NCBI RefSeq assembly: GCF_900129585.1 | Contig: NZ_FQWF01000014.1 | Location: 1-64,000, forward strand | Source: Flavobacterium micromati | GTDB taxonomy: Bacteria; Bacteroidota; Bacteroidia; Flavobacteriales; Flavobacteriaceae | Length of the DNA stretch: 64,000 bases | Direction of reading: 5' to 3' | Position numbers and translations under genes: made by a program | Notes under the pieces: model-generated | The model's input: the letters and a program-made list of their open reading frames with translations, nothing else | Databases searched by the model: none | What the model was told of the DNA's origin: nothing | In this document: positions 46,208 through 56,200 of the stretch, in pieces | How positions within the stretch are numbered: the stretch's first letter is position 1 | Layout: each line of letters begins with the position of its first letter

Positions 46208-46450
46208 TTTCACTGAGTTACACTGTATCATAAACAGCTGTTTTTCTATTCCACTAAGTTACTCTCTGTATTACACTAAGTAGCTCGCTTAAATTATTAA
46301 TTTCACTGTGTTACACTGTGTATTACACTGAGTCTCTCTGTGTGGCTTGCTTACATGTATAATTTTAAATGAGTTACTCTGTAAATTACACTGAGTTACT
46401 CTGTGTAGCTTTTATTATTATTTATTAATTCCACTGAGTTTCAACGTGTG
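46208..46450. repeat. degenerate tandem repeat of a ~20-base CACTGAGTTACTCTGTGT unit
   Basis: Variants such as TTTCACTGAGTTACACTGTA, CCACTAAGTTACTCTCTGTA, TTACACTGAGTCTCTCTGTG, TTACACTGAGTTACTCTGTG and CCACTGAGTTTCAACGTGTG recur, separated by AT-rich spacers of uneven length. They fill the whole gap between the oxidoreductase and OYE genes. The half-units CACTGAGT and ACTCTGTG are partly complementary. Confidence 0.75.
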
Positions 46451-47518
46451 CTAAATTTTTGCTCTTAAATATTGTTTTGGCCATTCTACATCTGTTTGTA
46501 ATTCATCTGCAAAGGTTAATCCTAGATATGGGTCTCGCAATGATTCTCTACCAAACAAGATTAAATCTGCTTTTCCTGACGTGATTATTTCTTCAGCTTG
46601 AGCTGCATCAGTAATTAAACCGACCGCTCCAGTCATAATTCCAGTTTCTTTTTTTATGCTTTCGGCAAAAGGAACTTGATAATTAGGTTCTACCGGAATT
46701 TGCTGATGTGAAACCGCTCCGCCTGAAGAAACATCAACTAAGTCCACCCCTTTTTCTTTCAATATTTTTGAAAGTTGGATCGATTCTTCATTATTCCACC
46801 CACCGTCTGCCCAATCAGTAGCTGATATTCTGATGAATAACGGTAAATTATTTGGCCATTCTGATTGGACAGCTGCAACAACTTCAAGCGTTAATCGAAT
46901 TCGGTTGTCAAAACTTCCGCCATACTCATCGGTTCGGAAATTAGATAAAGGGGAAAGAAATTGATGGAGTAAATAACCGTGTGCCGCATGGATTTCCAGC
47001 ACTTGAAACCCTGCTTGAACCGCTCTTTTAGTAGCTGCTTTAAAATCGGAAATCACTTTTTGAATTCCGCTTTTATCTAACGCAATTGGCGTATTTTCAC
47101 TTTGATGATATGCTATTGCACTTGGTGCAACAGTTTCCCATCCACCTTCATTTAATGGAATTTTTCTACCACCATTCCAAGGCGAAGCTGCACTGGCTTT
47201 TCTTCCAGCATGCGCCAACTGAATTCCGGGAACCGAATTCTGACTCACGATAAACGCATTGATTTGTTTCAGTTTTTCGATTTGTTCGTCTTTCCAAAGG
47301 CCGAGATCTTCGGGAGAAATCCGCCCTTCAGCAGAAACCGAAGTCGCTTCCTGAATTACTAATCCTGCACCACCACTAGCGCGACTGCCAAGGTGTACCA
47401 GATGCCAATCATTAGCAAAGCCATCAACGGCTGAATATTGACACATAGGTGAAATAGCGATTCTGTTTTTGAGCGTGATACTTTTTATTGAAAGAGGAGA
47501 AAATAATTGTGATGACAT
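46451..47518 (-). CDS. NADH:flavin oxidoreductase, old yellow enzyme family (YqjM-like)
   Basis: 355 residues. LKNRIAISPMCQYSAVDGFA, QLAHAGRKASAASPWNGG, EIHAAHGYLLHQFLSPLSN, EYGGSFDNRIR and a C-terminal GKADLILFGRESLRDPYL are the FMN-binding and active-site motifs of YqjM/NamA-type enzymes, including the His pair position in EIHAAHGYL. It reduces activated C=C bonds with NADPH. Monocistronic in appearance, with the tandem repeats following its stop. Confidence 0.94.
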   Translation of the reverse strand: MSSQLFSPLSIKSITLKNRIAISPMCQYSAVDGFANDWHLVHLGSRASGGAGLVIQEATSVSAEGRISPEDLGLWKDEQIEKLKQINAFIVSQNSVPGIQLAHAGRKASAASPWNGGRKIPLNEGGWETVAPSAIAYHQSENTPIALDKSGIQKVISDFKAATKRAVQAGFQVLEIHAAHGYLLHQFLSPLSNFRTDEYGGSFDNRIRLTLEVVAAVQSEWPNNLPLFIRISATDWADGGWNNEESIQLSKILKEKGVDLVDVSSGGAVSHQQIPVEPNYQVPFAESIKKETGIMTGAVGLITDAAQAEEIITSGKADLILFGRESLRDPYLGLTFADELQTDVEWPKQYLRAKI

Positions 47519-47671
47519 TTAAAAAAAATTTAAGGTGTAATTTTGAGAAATACTCGTTTAAAAAAGTAAAGTTAACAGACTCATTGGAAACGAAGGATTG
47601 AATTTCCAATAATTAACAAACATTTAAAACGCTGCGGAACAATTATTGCAAAATAAACAAATAGAAAACCT

Positions 47672-47679
47672 TACTTTTG
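47672..47679 (+). promoter_or_regulatory. -7 element of rseP
   Basis: TACTTTTG matches TAnnTTTG and lies 28 bases before the rseP ATG; ATTGC about 25 bases upstream may be the -33 box, though the spacing is slightly long. Confidence 0.6.
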
Positions 47680-47707
47680 CGAGTTATAAAAGAACTAATA
47701 TTAAAAA

Positions 47708-49051
47708 ATGGACATATTTATAAAGCTTTCTCAATTTTTATTGAGTTTATCACTACTTATTATACTTCACGAATTAGGACATTTTATTCCTGCTAAGTTA
47801 TTTAAAACCAGAGTCGAAAAATTTTACTTATTTTTTGACGTTAAATATTCCCTTCTAAAAAAGAAAATTGGTGAAACCGAATACGGAATTGGGTGGCTGC
47901 CTCTTGGTGGTTACGTAAAAATATCCGGTATGATAGATGAAAGTATGGACAAGGAACAAATGGCTTTGCCACCACAACCTTGGGAATTTCGATCTAAGCC
48001 AGCTTATCAACGTTTAATTATTATGTTGGGCGGAGTTACTGTCAATTTTATTTTGGCATTCATTATATATATCGGAATGGCTTATGTGTATGGCGACATT
48101 TACATTGCAAATGATGATTTGAAGGATGGTTTATTGATCGAAAATAAAGCGCTGGAGAACGTAGGTTTTAAAACAGGAGATAAAATCATTTCGGTTGACG
48201 ACCAAAAAATTGTAAAGTTTGATAACGACATTAATATGAAAGTTGTCATGGCAAAAGAGGTTTTGATCGAAAGAAATGGTGCAGAGCAAACTATAAAAAT
48301 GCCCATTGATTTTGTAGACCAATTATCAAAATTCGAGAAAGGACAGTTGTTAGGGATTAGAATGCCGTTTGTAGTTGGATCTGTCCTTGAAGGATCTAAA
48401 AACACCGCATTGCAACCTAAAGATATTGTTATTTCACTAAACGGACAGCCTGCCAAATATTTTGATCAAGCACAAACGATTTTGGAAAATAACAAAAACA
48501 AAACAATTGACGCTACTGTTATAAGAGATCAAAAAGAAATTCAAGTTCCAGTAATTGTTTCCAATGATGGAAAATTAGGAATTGCTCGAGGCGGATTGGG
48601 TATGGACTCGCTTGAAAAACTAGGATATTATAAAATTAGTAAGCAGGAATTTAGTTTGCTGGAATCTATACCGGTGGGAATTACAAAAGGTAAAGATCAG
48701 TTAGTAGGTTACGGAAAACAATTGAAAATGATTTTTAGTCCAAGTACTGGAGCTTACAAGCAAGTAGGTGGTTTCAAGGCTATTTTTGACATCTTTCCCA
48801 ATACATGGAGCTGGGAAACTTTCTGGCGAATTACTGCTTTATTATCCATTATGCTTGGTGTTATGAACTTATTACCTATTCCAGCACTTGATGGTGGACA
48901 TGTAACGTTTTTATTATACGAAATTGTCAGCGGTAGAAAACCAAGCGACAAATTTCTAGAGAATGCGCAATTAGTTGGTTTTGTTTTACTTATCACACTA
49001 TTACTATTTGCGAATGGAAACGACATTTACAAGGCAATCGTAGGCCGATAA
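47708..49051 (+). CDS. rseP: site-2 intramembrane metalloprotease RseP
   Basis: 447 residues. The first helix carries the zinc site HELGH (His21, Glu22, His25), the last part carries NLLPIPALDGGH with the third ligand Asp; two PDZ-like segments lie between (about 125-290). GWLPLGGYVKISGM is a conserved family loop. It releases membrane-anchored anti-sigma factors after a first cut. Confidence 0.95.
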   Translation: MDIFIKLSQFLLSLSLLIILHELGHFIPAKLFKTRVEKFYLFFDVKYSLLKKKIGETEYGIGWLPLGGYVKISGMIDESMDKEQMALPPQPWEFRSKPAYQRLIIMLGGVTVNFILAFIIYIGMAYVYGDIYIANDDLKDGLLIENKALENVGFKTGDKIISVDDQKIVKFDNDINMKVVMAKEVLIERNGAEQTIKMPIDFVDQLSKFEKGQLLGIRMPFVVGSVLEGSKNTALQPKDIVISLNGQPAKYFDQAQTILENNKNKTIDATVIRDQKEIQVPVIVSNDGKLGIARGGLGMDSLEKLGYYKISKQEFSLLESIPVGITKGKDQLVGYGKQLKMIFSPSTGAYKQVGGFKAIFDIFPNTWSWETFWRITALLSIMLGVMNLLPIPALDGGHVTFLLYEIVSGRKPSDKFLENAQLVGFVLLITLLLFANGNDIYKAIVGR

Positions 49052-49078
49052 AAAAAATTAAAAAAAGTTTGGTTTTTA

Positions 49079-49109
49079 TTTGCACAAATCAAATGATAGC
49101 CTATCTTTG
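49079..49109 (+). promoter_or_regulatory. tRNA-Asn promoter
   Basis: TTTG (49079-49082), 19 bases, TATCTTTG (49102-49109): the full Bacteroidetes housekeeping consensus with ideal spacing, about 45 bases before the tRNA. Confidence 0.85.
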
Positions 49110-49154
49110 CACCGCTTTAAAGATGTAACGAAAGTTACTTTTTATTGCTCAGTT

Positions 49155-49228
49155 TCCTTCTTAGCTCAGTTGGTTAGAGCATCTGACTGTTAATCAGAGG
49201 GTCCTTGGTTCGAGCCCAAGAGAGGGAG
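49155..49228 (+). tRNA. tRNA-Asn (anticodon GTT)
   Basis: A complete cloverleaf can be drawn: acceptor TCCTTCT with AGAGGGA, D-arm GCTC/GAGC, anticodon stem TCTGA/TCAGA around CTGTTAA (anticodon GTT), T-arm CTTGG-TTCGAGC-CCAAG, discriminator G. CCA is not encoded. It is the integration site of the island that follows. Confidence 0.97.
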
Positions 49229-49250
49229 CTTTTACAAAAAGACTTTACAG
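49202..49250 (+). repeat. attachment-site-like repeat, tRNA-proximal copy
   Basis: Two blocks recur exactly at 58362-58424: 19 bases covering the T-arm (49202-49220) and 26 bases from the end of the tRNA into the terminator (49225-49250). In this copy the blocks are four bases apart and complete a functional tRNA. Confidence 0.85.
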
Positions 49251-49270
49251 TGATGTAAGGTCTTTTTTTT
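49236..49270 (+). terminator. tRNA-Asn terminator
   Basis: AAAGACTTTACA pairs with TGTAAGGTCTTT (one wobble) with a short loop, followed by a long T run. It is the part of the repeat that also recurs at the far island end. Confidence 0.8.
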
Positions 49271-49293
49271 TGGTTTAAACTGAACAGAAATTA

Positions 49294-49518
49294 TTGCAAA
49301 TTTTAAATCAGCATCTGTGGCATCCAGAACAACTGGAATTTCTAAAACTTGCATTACTCGATGTTGTCGTGGAGAAAGAGAAAGTTCAGGAGGGTTTATT
49401 TGGAAATATTTATAAAAATAAAGACAGCTTACAAGGCTGTCTTTGTTGTTTTTATTGTAAATATTCTATTATAAACACTACTTTTAACGCTAGCATAATA
49501 AACACACAATACAAAAAC
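49294..49518 (+). other. remnant region between tRNA-Asn and hsdM, with a terminator
   Basis: A frame from 49294 is open into hsdM (QHLWHPEQLEFLKLALLDVV, then EKEKVQEGLFGNIYKNK), but it has no type I methylase character and includes a terminator hairpin, AAAGACAGC/GCTGTCTTT at 49420-49444. I read it as the tail of a lost gene plus its terminator, merged by chance with the hsdM frame. Confidence 0.5.
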
Positions 49519-50997
49519 ATGATTACAGGAGAATTAAAAGGGCAGGTAGACAAAATATGGGAGAGTTTCTGGACAGGAGGAGTATCCAATCCATTGACTG
49601 TAATAGAGCAGTTTACCTACCTACTATTTATACGCAGATTAGATGAAACACAGTTGCTGGAGGAGAAGAAAGCAGCCATGATAAAAAAGCCAATCTCTAA
49701 TGTTATCTTCACTGAAGAGCAAACAGAATTAAGATGGAATTCCTTTAAGAATAAAGAACCACAAGCTATGTTTGATTTGTTTACCAAATTGGTAGTGAAT
49801 GAACTTTCTGTGTTTGAACACATGAAGCAAGTGGGTGATAAAGTGGGTGTTTTTGCTCACTACATGAAAGGAGCCACCTTTATGATTCCAACTCCTAGAC
49901 TATTGGATCAAGTAGTACAGATGATTGACAAAATCAAGATGGAGGACAGAGATACCAAAGGTGATGTTTATGAATATCTACTCTCTAAAATTGCTACAGC
50001 AGGAACCAATGGGCAGTTTAGAACTCCAAGGCACATTATCAAGATGATGGTGTACATCTTACAGCCTAAAAAGGAAGATACCATGTGTGATCCCTCATCA
50101 GGAACTGCAGGATTTTTAGTAGGAGCAGGAGAATATATTCATCAAGAACACCCAGATTGGTTTCATGATAAAACCTTTAGAGAACACTTCAACAGTGCTA
50201 TGTTTACAGGAATAGAGTTTGATAACACCATGTTGCGTATTGGTGCTATGAACTTACAATTGCATGGAATAGAAAACCCAAATCTTATAGGCAAAGATGC
50301 CCTGAGTGAAGGAAATGGAGACATTAGAGAGCAGTTTTCTTTAATATTTGCTAATCCTCCTTTTAAAGGCAGTTTAGATTATGATGGGGTGGAAAGTTCT
50401 ATCCTGAAAGTAGTAAACACCAAGAAAACAGAATTACTCTTTTTAGGCTTGATGCTTAGAATGCTCAAAACAGGGGGAAGATGTGGCGTTATTGTACCTG
50501 ATGGAGTATTGTTTGGAAGCTCTAATGCACACAAACAAATTAGAAAAGAAATTATAGAAAACCACAAGCTAGATGCTGTTATCTCTATGCCAAGTGGTGT
50601 TTTTAAACCTTATGCAGGAGTAAGTACAGCAGTTTTGTTTTTTACCAAAACAGGAACAGGTGGTACAGATAAAGTTTGGTTTTATGATATGCAAGCAGAT
50701 GGCTTTAGCTTAGACGATAAAAGAGCAGAAACCAAAGACAATGATATTCCAGATATACTAGAAAGATACCATAACCTAGAAGCAGAAACCAACAGACAAA
50801 GAACAGATAAAAGTTTCCTAGTACCAGTAACTGATATTGTAGCCAATGATTGGGATTTGTCTATAAACAGATACAAAGAGGTGGTGTATGAAGAAGTAAC
50901 TTATACTGCTCCAACTACCATTATTGCAGAGATCAAGGAACTGAATGCAGAAAGAGATGCAGCTTTACAAACTTTAGAAGGATTGCTTTATGAATAA
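49519..50997 (+). CDS. hsdM: type I restriction-modification DNA methyltransferase subunit
   Basis: 492 residues from the ATG at 49519 (ITGELKGQVDKIWESFWTGG), the conserved start of the family. N-terminal helical HsdM domain to about residue 130, then N6-adenine methylase: SAM motif DPSSGTAGF, catalytic NPPF in FANPPFKGSLD, and GGRCGVIVPDGVLFGSS. With HsdS it methylates adenine in the recognition site. Its last eight bases overlap hsdS. Confidence 0.94.
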   Translation: MITGELKGQVDKIWESFWTGGVSNPLTVIEQFTYLLFIRRLDETQLLEEKKAAMIKKPISNVIFTEEQTELRWNSFKNKEPQAMFDLFTKLVVNELSVFEHMKQVGDKVGVFAHYMKGATFMIPTPRLLDQVVQMIDKIKMEDRDTKGDVYEYLLSKIATAGTNGQFRTPRHIIKMMVYILQPKKEDTMCDPSSGTAGFLVGAGEYIHQEHPDWFHDKTFREHFNSAMFTGIEFDNTMLRIGAMNLQLHGIENPNLIGKDALSEGNGDIREQFSLIFANPPFKGSLDYDGVESSILKVVNTKKTELLFLGLMLRMLKTGGRCGVIVPDGVLFGSSNAHKQIRKEIIENHKLDAVISMPSGVFKPYAGVSTAVLFFTKTGTGGTDKVWFYDMQADGFSLDDKRAETKDNDIPDILERYHNLEAETNRQRTDKSFLVPVTDIVANDWDLSINRYKEVVYEEVTYTAPTTIIAEIKELNAERDAALQTLEGLLYE

Positions 50998-52147
50998 AGT
51001 TGAATTACATAAAGTGTGTAAAATAAATAATGGCTACGCATTTAGAAGTGAAGACTATTTGAATAACGGAGTTCCGTTATTGCGTATTTCAAACTTTGAT
51101 GATGGAGAAGTGGTTGTTAATGAAAAATCAATATACTTAAAAGAAGAATTTTTAGATACAAAATCTGATTTTATTGTTGAAAAAGGTGATATACTGATTG
51201 CATTGTCAGGTGCAACAACAGGTAAATATGGTATTTATAACTATAATTTTCCAAGTTTACTAAATCAACGAATAGGTTTAATTAAAAGTAGTTCATCAGA
51301 CAAACTTAATTCAAAGTATTTTTATCATTACTTAACAATTCTAAAAGGTGAAATATTAAGAAATGCAGGTGGTGCAGCACAACCAAATATAAGTACTAAA
51401 ACCATTGGAGGTCTGCAAATCCCACTACCACCCTTACCGCAACAGCAAAAAATAGCCAACATACTGGATGCAGCAGATGCACTAAGACAAAAAGACAAAG
51501 CACTACTGGCAAAGTATGATGAACTCACACAAGCTCTTTTCTTGGATATGTTTGGGGATCCAGTGAGTAATCCTAAGGGATGGGAAAAAGTTGAATTGAA
51601 GAAGATATGCTCAATTAAAAAGAAAAACATTAAACCCGAAGATATTACAGCGGGAGAAAACTATGTTGCATTAGATAGTGTTGAAAAGGTAACTGGTAAT
51701 ATTACAACAATATACAATGTTGAAAAAGGGGAATTAAAAAGCAATAAATTTTGGTTTGATAATTCATATATTTTATACGGTAAATTGAGACCTTATCTTA
51801 ATAAGGTTGCGCTTCCAGAGTTTGAGGGTGTTTGTAGTACAGATATTATTCCTATTCAACCAATTAAAAACAGGTCTAACAGATTGTTTATTACTTCAAT
51901 ATTGAGACATAAAAGTTTTGTTTCATTTGCTGATGAAAGAAGTAGTGGAGCTAATTTACCAAGAATAAGCCCAACACAAGTTGAAAAATATTTAACTATT
52001 AATCCTCCACTCATTATCCAAAACCAATTTGCAGCAAGAGTTCAAGTAATAGAACACCAAAAAGCCGTAGCACAAAAGAGTTTAGAAAAATCAGAAGAGT
52101 TGTTTAATAGTCTTTTACAAAAGGCATTTAAAGGGGAATTGTTATGA
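50990..52147 (+). CDS. hsdS: type I restriction-modification specificity subunit
   Basis: 385 residues with two target-recognition domains: residues about 1-150 and 195-340. Each is followed by a conserved helix (PLPPLPQQQKIANILDAADA at 145-165, then KALLAKYDELTQALFLDMFG; and a second PPLIIQNQFAARVQVIEHQK near 345). It defines the DNA target. Full-length and apparently intact. Confidence 0.93.
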   Translation: MNKVELHKVCKINNGYAFRSEDYLNNGVPLLRISNFDDGEVVVNEKSIYLKEEFLDTKSDFIVEKGDILIALSGATTGKYGIYNYNFPSLLNQRIGLIKSSSSDKLNSKYFYHYLTILKGEILRNAGGAAQPNISTKTIGGLQIPLPPLPQQQKIANILDAADALRQKDKALLAKYDELTQALFLDMFGDPVSNPKGWEKVELKKICSIKKKNIKPEDITAGENYVALDSVEKVTGNITTIYNVEKGELKSNKFWFDNSYILYGKLRPYLNKVALPEFEGVCSTDIIPIQPIKNRSNRLFITSILRHKSFVSFADERSSGANLPRISPTQVEKYLTINPPLIIQNQFAARVQVIEHQKAVAQKSLEKSEELFNSLLQKAFKGELL

Positions 52148-52233
52148 TAGTACATCTACCTCCAAAGAGTTTGTTTCGTTTATTTTGTTTGTTTCGTTTA
52201 TTTCGTATATTTGTATTCTAAAACAAAACGATT

Positions 52234-52689
52234 ATGAAAACAGTAAATCAAATGATCAGACCTTCAAAAATGGAGCAAAAAGCAGCTATTAAGTCCTATT
52301 CTACCTTGGTTGCTGCATTGAAACACATAAAGAAGGAAGAAACCGAAATAGAAATAGAGGAAACACAAGATAAAATTGTTATTCCATCTCGTGCATTGCA
52401 ACTTTTAGGAGATATTCTAAAAGCAATGAGTGAAGGTAAATACATTTCAATTGTGCCTGTTGCAACAGAGGTTACCACCCAAAAAGCAGCAGAAATTTTG
52501 AGTTGTTCTCGTCCTCATCTAGTAAAATTGTTAGAAGATGGAGAAATAGATTTTGTAAAAGTGGGTAAACATCGCAGAATTATGTTTGAAGATGTTTTGA
52601 GATACAAACAAAAAATGAAAGAGGAACAGAAAAAGCATATCATCGATATGATGAATCAAGATGAAGAATTAGGATTGTATGATTCATAG
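52234..52689 (+). CDS. HTH (excisionase-type) antitoxin partner of a PIN protein
   Basis: 151 residues. The C-terminal half is a MerR/excisionase-like winged helix: TTQKAAEILSCSRPHLVKLL, then EDGEIDFVKVGKHRRIMFED. The N-terminal half is helical and charged. It overlaps the PIN gene by 11 bases, the usual coupling of this antitoxin type. Located inside the hsd operon between hsdS and hsdR. Confidence 0.87.
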   Translation: MKTVNQMIRPSKMEQKAAIKSYSTLVAALKHIKKEETEIEIEETQDKIVIPSRALQLLGDILKAMSEGKYISIVPVATEVTTQKAAEILSCSRPHLVKLLEDGEIDFVKVGKHRRIMFEDVLRYKQKMKEEQKKHIIDMMNQDEELGLYDS

Positions 52690-53242
52690 CGTAAAATTCA
52701 AAGCCGTTTTAGATACGAATGTCATTTATCCAATTGTCATTCGTGACTTATTGTTTTGGTTTGCCTTTTATGAATTATATACACCAAAATGGAGCACCGA
52801 CATTTTTAGAGAATGGAAGGATGTAATGATTAGAAAAGGGATAACAAATGAAGAAGCAGAAAAAAGAGTGCAAAGAGCTAACAATGCTTTTCCAGATGCA
52901 TTAGTTCCTAATTACGAAGGTTTAATAGGAAATCTTACTTTACCAGATGAAAATGATAGACACGTTTTAGCAGCTGCTATAAAATCTAATGCCGATGTAA
53001 TTGTAACTAACAATTTAAAAGATTTTCCGAAGTAATATCTAAATTCATTTAACGTAAGTGCAAAAAGTGCTGACGATTTTTTAACAGACATTATTGATTT
53101 AAATCCTGAAATTGCAATCAAAGCATTTAAAGAAATGGTTTTGAATAGAAAAAACCCAAATATGGATGAATTTCAAGTCTTAGAAAGTTTAAGAAAAGTC
53201 GAATTGATAGATACTGCAAATTATATTCATGCCCTTTTATAA
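52679..53242 (+). pseudogene. PIN-domain toxin interrupted by an in-frame TAA
   Basis: The first 118 residues hold the PIN core: Asp12 in LDTNV, the acidic DENDRHVLAAAI and VTNNLKDFP. A TAA at 53033-53035 stops the frame. The same frame then continues for 68 further codons with clear coding character (YLNSFNVSAKSADDFLTDII, LNPEIAIKAFKEMVLNRKNP, LRKVELIDTANYIHALL), reaching a normal TAA 13 bases before hsdR. One substitution, for example GAA to TAA, explains it. The truncated product lacks the C-terminal helices and is probably inactive or unstable. Confidence 0.8.
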
Positions 53243-53255
53243 AAAATAGTTAGCT

Positions 53256-56200
53256 ATGAGCAACTTTAAGTTTCTTCAGTCAGAGTGGCAATCACTCTAC
53301 AGTAAATTAAAAACAGCAGAAGAAAGGGTTTTTACAGAACCAGTTTCAACTGCCAGTTATTGTAGGTTGGTATTGGAGGAAAGCATGTACCTTATCTATG
53401 ATTTGGAACATCTTGAAAAGCCTTTCAATACAGAACTTATCAATTTAATGAATGATGAAGGAGTTAAAAGCATCATCCCTTTTCAGCTGCATGAAGGATT
53501 GCACATTGTTAGAAAAACAGGAAATAATGCAGCACATTATGGGCAAAGGATTACTAATAAAGAAGCACTCATAAGTATTAGATACTGTTATGATTTTGCC
53601 AAATGGTTTGCACAAAACTATAACAAAACCATACCTGACTTACCTGCTTTTTTTGATGAAACTGTTATTCCTAAACTTGGAGAAAAGCAAAGACAATTAA
53701 AGGAATTACAACAGGAACAAGAGAATGCACATAAACTCTTATTAGAGAAAATAGCTATACTGCAACTGGAGAAGGAAACTATTATTGCTAAAGCAGAGGA
53801 AAGTGAATCTGCTTTAGAACAATATAAACAGCTAACCAAACAAGCTGTTGTAAAGCTTAAAAAACAAAAACAAGAAAGATTAATTCCTCTTACATCTGAG
53901 TTCACAGAGGCTGAAACCAGACAACATTTAATTGATGTTGATTTGAGAGAAGCAGGTTGGAATGTGTTGAATGTTGGCAGAGAGATAGAATTTCCAGTTA
54001 CAGGAATGCCCATAACAGCAGATAATCCAAGAGGAAATGGCTTTGTAGATTATGTGTTTTGGGATGATAATGGAAAACCATTAGCACTCATAGAAGCAAA
54101 AAGAACTACTAAAGATGTTGAAATAGGAAAGCATCAAGCCAGTTTATATGCTAATTGTTTAGAGAAAATGACTGGTCAAAGACCTGTGATATTCTACACC
54201 ACTGGCTATGAAACTAAACTGTGGGATGATACCTTTTACAGTTCACCCAGAAGAGTCTATGGTTTCTATACCAAAGAAGAGTTACAATGGTTAATCCAAA
54301 AGAGGTTAACCATAAAGGATTTAAGGAAGGCAACCATAAACACTAATATTGTAAATAGAGCCTATCAGTTTGAAGCAATAAACAGGGTTGCAGAAACCTT
54401 TGTAACTGATGGTGCCAAAGGTATTTGTGGCAACAAAAGAAGAGCCTTACTAGTTATGGCAACAGGTAGTGGCAAGACCAGAACTGCGGCTGCACTTGTA
54501 GATGTACTCTTCAAAAATAATTGGGTAAAAAGAGTATTATTTCTTGCTGATAGAAATGCACTGGTAAGACAAGCCAAGAATAATTTTAATGAGTACCTGC
54601 CTGATTTATCTTCTATAGATTTAACAGCAGAGAAAGAGAATGATACCACAAGATTAGTGTTCAGTACCTATCCAAGTATGATGAACAAGATTGACAACAT
54701 TAGAACTGCAGAGGAACGATTTTATGGTGTAGGGCACTTTGATTTAATCATTGTTGATGAAGCACACAGATCCATATACAACAGGTACAAAGCAATCTTT
54801 GACTATTTTGATGCCAGTATTGTAGGATTGACAGCTACTCCAAAAGATGGAATAGATCATAATACTTTTGAGCTTTTTGGTTGTAGCAATGAAGACCCTA
54901 CTTTCTTATATGAACTCCATCAAGCAGTCCCCTTATTCTTGAACCCTTATAAAAACATTGATATTACTACTAACTTTTTGAGAGAAGGAATCAAGTATAA
55001 AGACCTATCAGAAAAGGAAAAAGAGAAGTATGAAGAAACCTTTGAGGATAAAACAACAGGGTTATTCCCAGAAGAGATAAGAGCTAATGCCATGAACAAG
55101 TGGTTGTTTAATAAAGACACCGCTTTTAAAGTATTGGATGCTCTAATGCAAAATGGATTGAAGATTGAAGGAGGAGATAAACTAGGCAGAACCATTATTT
55201 TTGCAGTCAATCAAAATCATGCCAAGTTCATTGTAGAATGTTTTACGGAAAGGTACCCACAACTCCCATCAGGATTTATAGCAATGATCCATAATGAGGT
55301 ATCTCATGCACAGAGTTTGATAGATTTATTTTGTGATAAATACAAAGAGAACAATCCTCAAATTGTAGTGTCTGTAGACATGATGGACACAGGTATAGAT
55401 GCTGTTAGAATTCTGAATTTGGTATTCTTTAAAGTAGTTAGGTCTTATTCCAAGTTTTGGCAAATGATTGGTAGAGGAACTAGATTATGTCCTGATGTTT
55501 TTGGACCCAATCAACCTAAAGAGGAATTTTTGATATTTGATGTCTGTGGTAACTTTGACTTTTTTGAAGTTCAGAAAAAAGGTAAAGAAACATTGGTTGG
55601 CAAACCTATTACTCAGCAGATATTTGAATCTAGATTACACCTAAGCCGATTACTTGTTGAAGAAGGAGATGCAGAAGATATTGAATTGTCCAGTTCTCTC
55701 AGGGACATATTACATAAGACAATACAGCAACTGGACAGGTCAAGATTCCAAGTGTCAATGAACCTGAAACAAGTTGATGAGTTTAATGACAGATCAAGAT
55801 GGAATACTCTTGACAGTAATGATGTCCATATTATAGAAGAAAATCTTTCTGACTTGCCTATTCCAGAAACTGTCAATGAAATGGCTAGGAGATTTGACCT
55901 AATGATGTTGAAATTGCAGATAGCAACTCTGATGATGTCAGGAACTCAGAAAAAATATGAAGAAACCTTAATTGATATTGCAGAAGGTTTAAGTCAAAAA
56001 TATACTATTCCTGCAGTACTCAGAGCAAAACCACTGATTGAAAATATCAAGAAACAAGATTTCTATAAAGGCATTTCTCAGAAGAAATTAGACAGTGTTA
56101 GAGAAGAACTAAGAGAGCTTGTACAATACCTTGAAAGCAGTAGCAGAGCAATAATCTATACTAATCTAATAGATTCTGATATAACAGTGACATTTAATGA

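Noticed and set aside
46208..46450. CRISPR array
   Set aside because: Units are degenerate, spacing is irregular, intervals are not unique spacers of constant length, and no cas gene is near.
49294..49518. N-terminal extension of HsdM
   Set aside because: The extra 75 codons contain a terminator hairpin and no family similarity; family members start at the equivalent of the ATG at 49519.
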